A model generated the notes under the pieces. It did not search any database, was not told where the DNA came from, and worked only from the letters and a program-made list of their open reading frames with translations. Of a DNA stretch of 64,000 bases, positions 60,541 to 64,000 are shown in pieces. How positions within the stretch are numbered: position 1 is the stretch's first letter; each line of letters opens with the position of its first letter. Source of the DNA: Spraguea lophii. Taxonomy: Eukaryota; Microsporidia; Spragueidae. The translations under genes were made by a program, and so were the position numbers. Location of the stretch: contig LDOQ01000098.1 in assembly GCA_001887945.1 (NCBI GenBank), forward strand, positions 1 through 64,000. Reading direction: 5' to 3'.

Positions 60541-61777
60541 TGGAAGGGATAAAAGTATAATAAAAATAAAAAATATAAAAATACAAAAGGAGATCCAAAT
60601 ATTATATTTTTAAAAATGTCAAATAATAGAAAAAAATCGAAATATTTTTTTTATATTATAATATTTGTTTATTGGTTAAATCATATTCCTTCTAGAATAA
60701 AGGGAAAAATATAAAAGGAGTTTTCAAATAAAATTTGATTCATTTTTTTCAATGTCTTTTTTAATGTTTCATAATAATATCTAAGGATTTTATTTTATTT
60801 AATACAAAATATAAAATATTTGTTTTTTTCTTCATAATTTTTTTTATTTTCTGAATTTTGATTTCTTTAAAATTATTTATATTGTAAAAATAAACAAGCA
60901 TTTAAACATAGATAACCATTATAATATAACTCATTCAAAAGAATTAAATATTTTATTTATATTTCTAAGTATTATTTTTCTTTGTGATAAATAATAATGA
61001 TTAAATCCTACATCATAAGCATTTTTAAAAATGTATAAATTAAATTAACAATGTTGTAATTACAGAACAAATATTATTTATTTTTAAAATAAAAAATAAT
61101 TTTAATAGAAAATATTGATTTAATACAATTTTTGATTATAATAAAAAATTATATTTATTTTTCATAATCCATTATTTCAATAAAGGATGCAACAAAATGG
61201 TTGTCTGGTTTAAATTGTTTTTGAATTAAAAGAATTGATCCTCTTTTGCTATAAGGAATAAAAAATAATGAGAGAAAAAAGATGAAGGAAATAATATATA
61301 ATCATAGATGTAATGCCTTTAAACATCTTAAAAAATGCCATTGAAAAATTAAATATTAATTATTTGCTCATATTTTTTAATACATTTCTCTCATTGTAAA
61401 TGGTATCGAATTTAATCAGAATCTTTTTGTATCAGAAGAGGAGAAACATTTTCATACTTATACCACTTTAATCAAGAACTTTTAAAATTCATGCACGTTT
61501 GTCGTAAAACATATATATTATGTTCTCATCATTATTTCATTGTTGATTATAACAGTTTTTTGCAATTCCGAGAAAGTACCATGCATTAACTTTTTTGATT
61601 TATCATGAAGAAAATTAAGCAATTCAAATGACGGAGAAATGGATATGATGTGTATTCTAAATAAGACCATAACTTTTTAGGAACAAGTCAATATAAGATC
61701 TATACAATGATAGTAATATATAATTTCTATAAATAAAAAATATTCTTTTAATTTTAAAATTCTGAAATTTTTGAGCC
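60541..61777. other. 1.2-kb stretch with a possible broken small gene
   Basis: AT-rich spacer between the MFS and tRNA methyltransferase genes. Except for the possible frameshifted small membrane protein at 61155-61341, nothing convincing was found. A plus-strand frame near 61385-61490 has one stop and no recognisable content. Confidence 0.45.
61155..61341 (-). CDS. Possible frameshifted ~62-aa single-TM protein
   Basis: On the minus strand, ATG at 61341 opens MAFFKMFKGITSMIIYYFLH and continues hydrophobic for a few residues before stopping. In the next frame the sequence continues without stops as PYSKRGSILLIQKQFKPDNH, then FVASFIEIMDYEK and TAA at 61155. A run of six T (minus strand) lies at the join, where one extra base would explain the shift. 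The product would have a short N-terminus, one membrane helix and a 35-residue tail. No homologue is recognised. Not long enough to be sure it is coding. Confidence 0.3.
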
Positions 61778-62404
61778 ATGGAAAAACCACGTAAAAAAGA
61801 TTATCGTCAAAGAGCACATGCAAATCCATTTGGTGATAAAGAAATGTTCTATCCACCATCACCCTATACATTTGATTGGACAAAATATTTTCCTACAAAC
61901 GAACCACCAAAATATTTAGATATTGGTTGTGGATATGGAAAATTTCTTATTGCAAGATCTCATGAGGCAAGATCTATGGGAATTGAAATTAGAAAAAAAG
62001 TAGTAGCATACGTTGAAAAAATAAAAAATGATAATTGTTGTGTAGTACGTACAAACTGTTTTTTCTTTCTTCCTAATTTCTTTAAAGAAAATAGTTTAGA
62101 AAAAATATTCATATTATTTCCTGATCCACATTTTAAAAAAAGAAAATATAAAGCACGTGTGGTTTCTAAAGGGATGATACAAATATACAGATATATTTTA
62201 CAAAATAAAGGTAGATTATATATATCAACAGATGTAAAAGAATTATTTGATGATATGAAAACAAAGATAGAGGAATTTAAAGAATTTAAAGAAGTAGATG
62301 ATGTTTTAAGAGATGAAATAGAAAATAATACAGATGAAGCAAATAGAGCAGGTAAAAAAGCAGGAAAGGTATTTTCAGCAATATTTGAATTAAACGACAA
62401 GTAA
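61778..62404 (+). CDS. TRM8: tRNA (guanine-N7)-methyltransferase catalytic subunit
   Basis: 208 aa, against about 280 in yeast Trm8 and human METTL1. It transfers a methyl group from S-adenosylmethionine to G46 of tRNA. Motifs: N-terminal RQRAHANPF, SAM-binding YLDIGCGYGKFLIARS, GIEIRKKV, and the catalytic block LFPDPHFKKRKYKARVVS. The closing region GRLYISTDVKELFDDM is also typical. The N-terminal extension of homologues is absent. Its usual partner Trm82/WDR4 is not in the window. Start: GAGCCATGG, a near but incomplete CCC motif. Confidence 0.93.
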   Translation: MEKPRKKDYRQRAHANPFGDKEMFYPPSPYTFDWTKYFPTNEPPKYLDIGCGYGKFLIARSHEARSMGIEIRKKVVAYVEKIKNDNCCVVRTNCFFFLPNFFKENSLEKIFILFPDPHFKKRKYKARVVSKGMIQIYRYILQNKGRLYISTDVKELFDDMKTKIEEFKEFKEVDDVLRDEIENNTDEANRAGKKAGKVFSAIFELNDK

Positions 62405-62866
62405 TTTTAAAAAATAAATATTTTACAGATTCAATTTATTTTCCATTTAGCTTAAAATAATATATAAACGATTCTAAATATCTTATTATTCGCTATTGTA
62501 ATGGTATTGTATTACGACAACCATATAACCAGTTAAATATCATTAACAAGAGTTATTGGCCTAGATTATTTAAGGATGAAATTGGTTAATTGAGAGTATT
62601 TCTACAAGATGAATAAAGAATAAGCATGACAAATGAAAGAAAGGTAGAGGAAAGAAATAGAAGTTATTTTAAATCGTATAGAAATAACAATTATATTTAT
62701 TTATCTAAAAAATAGGATTTAAATGTATCTTTTATAAATATTTATTTTGTTATCAATCACGTGTAATAAACTTAAAAACTCAATATTTATTAAATACATC
62801 CTCTATAAAATTTATTAAATAATTTTATATGACATTTTAATTCTTGAAAAAAATAATAGAAATCCA
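62405..62866. other. Intergenic spacer
   Basis: About 460 bases. A frame near 62475-62590 reads SKYLIIRYCNGIVLRQPY before a stop and could be a decayed fragment, but no family is apparent. TCC precedes the downstream ATG. Confidence 0.35.
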
Positions 62867-63904
62867 ATGAAAGTAAACTTTGATATTCTTTTTATAAAAA
62901 ATAAAAAAACAACACCTTCAATGAAAAAACAAATTCTCAAGCTTTTAACCACAACATATAAAATACCTCTTTCATCATGTGCACTTAATTACCTATCATC
63001 TACCTTTTATTCTTATACTACTTTAGAATTATTTATAGAAGAAAATATAGATTTTTTACGTACGAAAAAACCTCTAAAGAAAGAGGATATAATTGAATGT
63101 GAAAAACTACAAAAAAATATTTTGTATGAATATGAAATACTTAAATATACAGAATCCAATCTTTTAGAAAGATACAATTTTTTTAAAAATAAAATATCTG
63201 CTACTATTATAGGAGTTTTGATTTTTGAAGAAAATAGATATTTTTTAGAAACAGAAGAAAATAAGATAGAATTGAGATTGGAGATAGATCAGGATATTTA
63301 TTTGGAAGATAATATATTTATAGGGTGTAATGGTGTTTATGAAGATAAGTTATTTGTTGTAAATGAAATTGTTTTACCTCAATTGGATTCAAGAGGGAAA
63401 AATAATAAATTACAAAATAAAAATGCGAAAATAATAATTGTACATGAAAAACATAAAGATAAAATAAATATGGTAGATTTTGATATAAAGATTATTTTAA
63501 ATGATATATCTAAAAGTAACTTTTATTCTGCATGTAAAAAAGAAAAAGATTTCATTTACCTTAGTTCTCTGCCTTTTAAAAATCTGCCATATAAAAATTC
63601 TATGCTTGTGAATTTATACTCTTCAGAGATTTTTATTTCTTTGGATACTTTTAAATCTAAAGGAATATTTTGGGGTGAGAATGTATATCATTCATACATA
63701 AAAACTATATTATCGCAATATATTACAAATACTAATATACAATCACCCGTATTAAATCATGTACCTGATATCTTTGTAACAACTGGTAAAGTATCTTTTG
63801 TTACAAATGTTGAAAATAGGATATTTGTAAGTATTGCAGAAGAAGAAAATAAATTTTTAGAAATTAATTCTCTAGAAAAGATCTGCGAAATAAAAAATTT
63901 TTAA
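62867..63904 (+). CDS. DNA polymerase epsilon subunit B (Dpb2/POLE2)
   Basis: 345 aa, against about 530 in human and about 690 in yeast. An N-terminal helical region (MKKQILKLLTTTYKIPLSS) resembles the small domain of B subunits. RYNFFKNKI then leads into an OB-fold, ATIIGVLIFEENRYFLETEE, with LEDNIFIGCNGVYEDKLFVV. The inactive phosphoesterase part is reduced but ends with the recognisable YHSYIKTILSQ and VPDIFVTTG, matching the '.HFvKTilsQ.hL.PL......w.yd..LrlyP.PDllvlaD' block. It is a non-catalytic, structural subunit of the leading-strand polymerase and of CMG assembly. Loops are heavily trimmed. Confidence 0.8.
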   Translation: MKVNFDILFIKNKKTTPSMKKQILKLLTTTYKIPLSSCALNYLSSTFYSYTTLELFIEENIDFLRTKKPLKKEDIIECEKLQKNILYEYEILKYTESNLLERYNFFKNKISATIIGVLIFEENRYFLETEENKIELRLEIDQDIYLEDNIFIGCNGVYEDKLFVVNEIVLPQLDSRGKNNKLQNKNAKIIIVHEKHKDKINMVDFDIKIILNDISKSNFYSACKKEKDFIYLSSLPFKNLPYKNSMLVNLYSSEIFISLDTFKSKGIFWGENVYHSYIKTILSQYITNTNIQSPVLNHVPDIFVTTGKVSFVTNVENRIFVSIAEEENKFLEINSLEKICEIKNF

Positions 63905-63914
63905 AAATGGAACT

Positions 63915-64000
63915 TTAATTTTTTTGGTCTATTAGATAATCTGAATGTACTTCTTCTTCATCTATTGATTCTTCATCTGTGCAACTATCATCAAGGATTT
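63915..64000 (-). CDS. C-terminus of a gene leaving the window
   Basis: Minus-strand frame open from the window edge to TAA at 63915. It encodes about 28 residues, very acidic, ending DEEEVHSDYLIDQKN. The coding-like composition and 10-base distance from the converging polymerase subunit gene suggest a real gene end. Product unknown. Confidence 0.5.
   Translation of the reverse strand, partial: ILDDSCTDEESIDEEEVHSDYLIDQKN

Noticed and set aside
62475..62590. Coding-like segment reading SKYLIIRYCNGIVLRQPY
   Set aside because: No start, short, no family match; could be a decayed element but cannot be supported.

Overview
The window is very AT-rich eukaryotic DNA with short, intronless genes. 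It is best explained as a microsporidian with an expanded, transposon-bearing genome rather than one of the most compact species. Three things point there. Conserved proteins are strongly shortened (tRNA m7G methyltransferase 208 aa, BRX1 176 aa, DNA polymerase epsilon subunit B 345 aa, an Utp22/Nrap remnant of 351 aa). Most conserved genes carry a CCC run immediately or within about 20 bases upstream of the start ATG, as described for microsporidian genes. There are many lineage-specific secreted, lysine/glutamate-rich and leucine-rich-repeat proteins. I cannot name the species. Several reading frames begin at TTG only because of how frames open; I moved those starts to the ATG, usually the one after CCC.

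Layout. 1-2000: decayed mobile DNA (a SINE 3' end, a Merlin-type transposase pseudogene, a near full-length tRNA-derived SINE). 2043-3866: ABCG half-transporter. 5.6-13.8 kb: lineage-specific secreted proteins separated by a dead Ty3/gypsy integrase and a second SINE. 14.7-22.9 kb: a SINE, a Lunapark homologue, a cluster of three secreted or membrane-anchored unknowns, and a GRASP homologue. 23.2-28.5 kb: MCM6 and a divergent pair of three-TM membrane proteins that look like paralogues, one of which has gained a long charged coil. 29.3-35.3 kb: phosphatidylserine decarboxylase, zuotin, a secreted ricin-B-like lectin and M18 aspartyl aminopeptidase. 36-46.3 kb: secreted LRR protein, a small unknown, CHD1 and a probable MIS12 kinetochore protein. 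46.3-48.2 kb: a 68-bp tandem repeat containing TTAGG units, SINE pieces and a second dead Merlin element. 48.2-55.7 kb: secreted and coiled-coil unknowns, a BAR-domain protein and the shortened Utp22. 57-64 kb: BRX1 head-to-head with an apparent pseudo-acyltransferase resembling AUP1, a frameshifted secreted gene, an MFS transporter, Trm8, polymerase epsilon subunit B, and the end of a gene leaving the window.

Functional themes. Chromosome and replication functions (MCM6, Pol epsilon B, CHD1, MIS12) are scattered among ribosome biogenesis (BRX1, Utp22, zuotin), ER/Golgi membrane shape and lipid work (Lunapark, GRASP, phosphatidylserine decarboxylase, AUP1-like, BAR) and uptake or secretion at the host interface (ABCG, MFS, secreted lectin, LRR, disordered and repeat proteins). 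Genes do not form operons and lie on both strands. The CCC start motif is common on conserved genes and mostly absent from predicted secreted lineage-specific ones, suggesting two start-site classes. I see no rRNA, no confident tRNA gene and no CRISPR.
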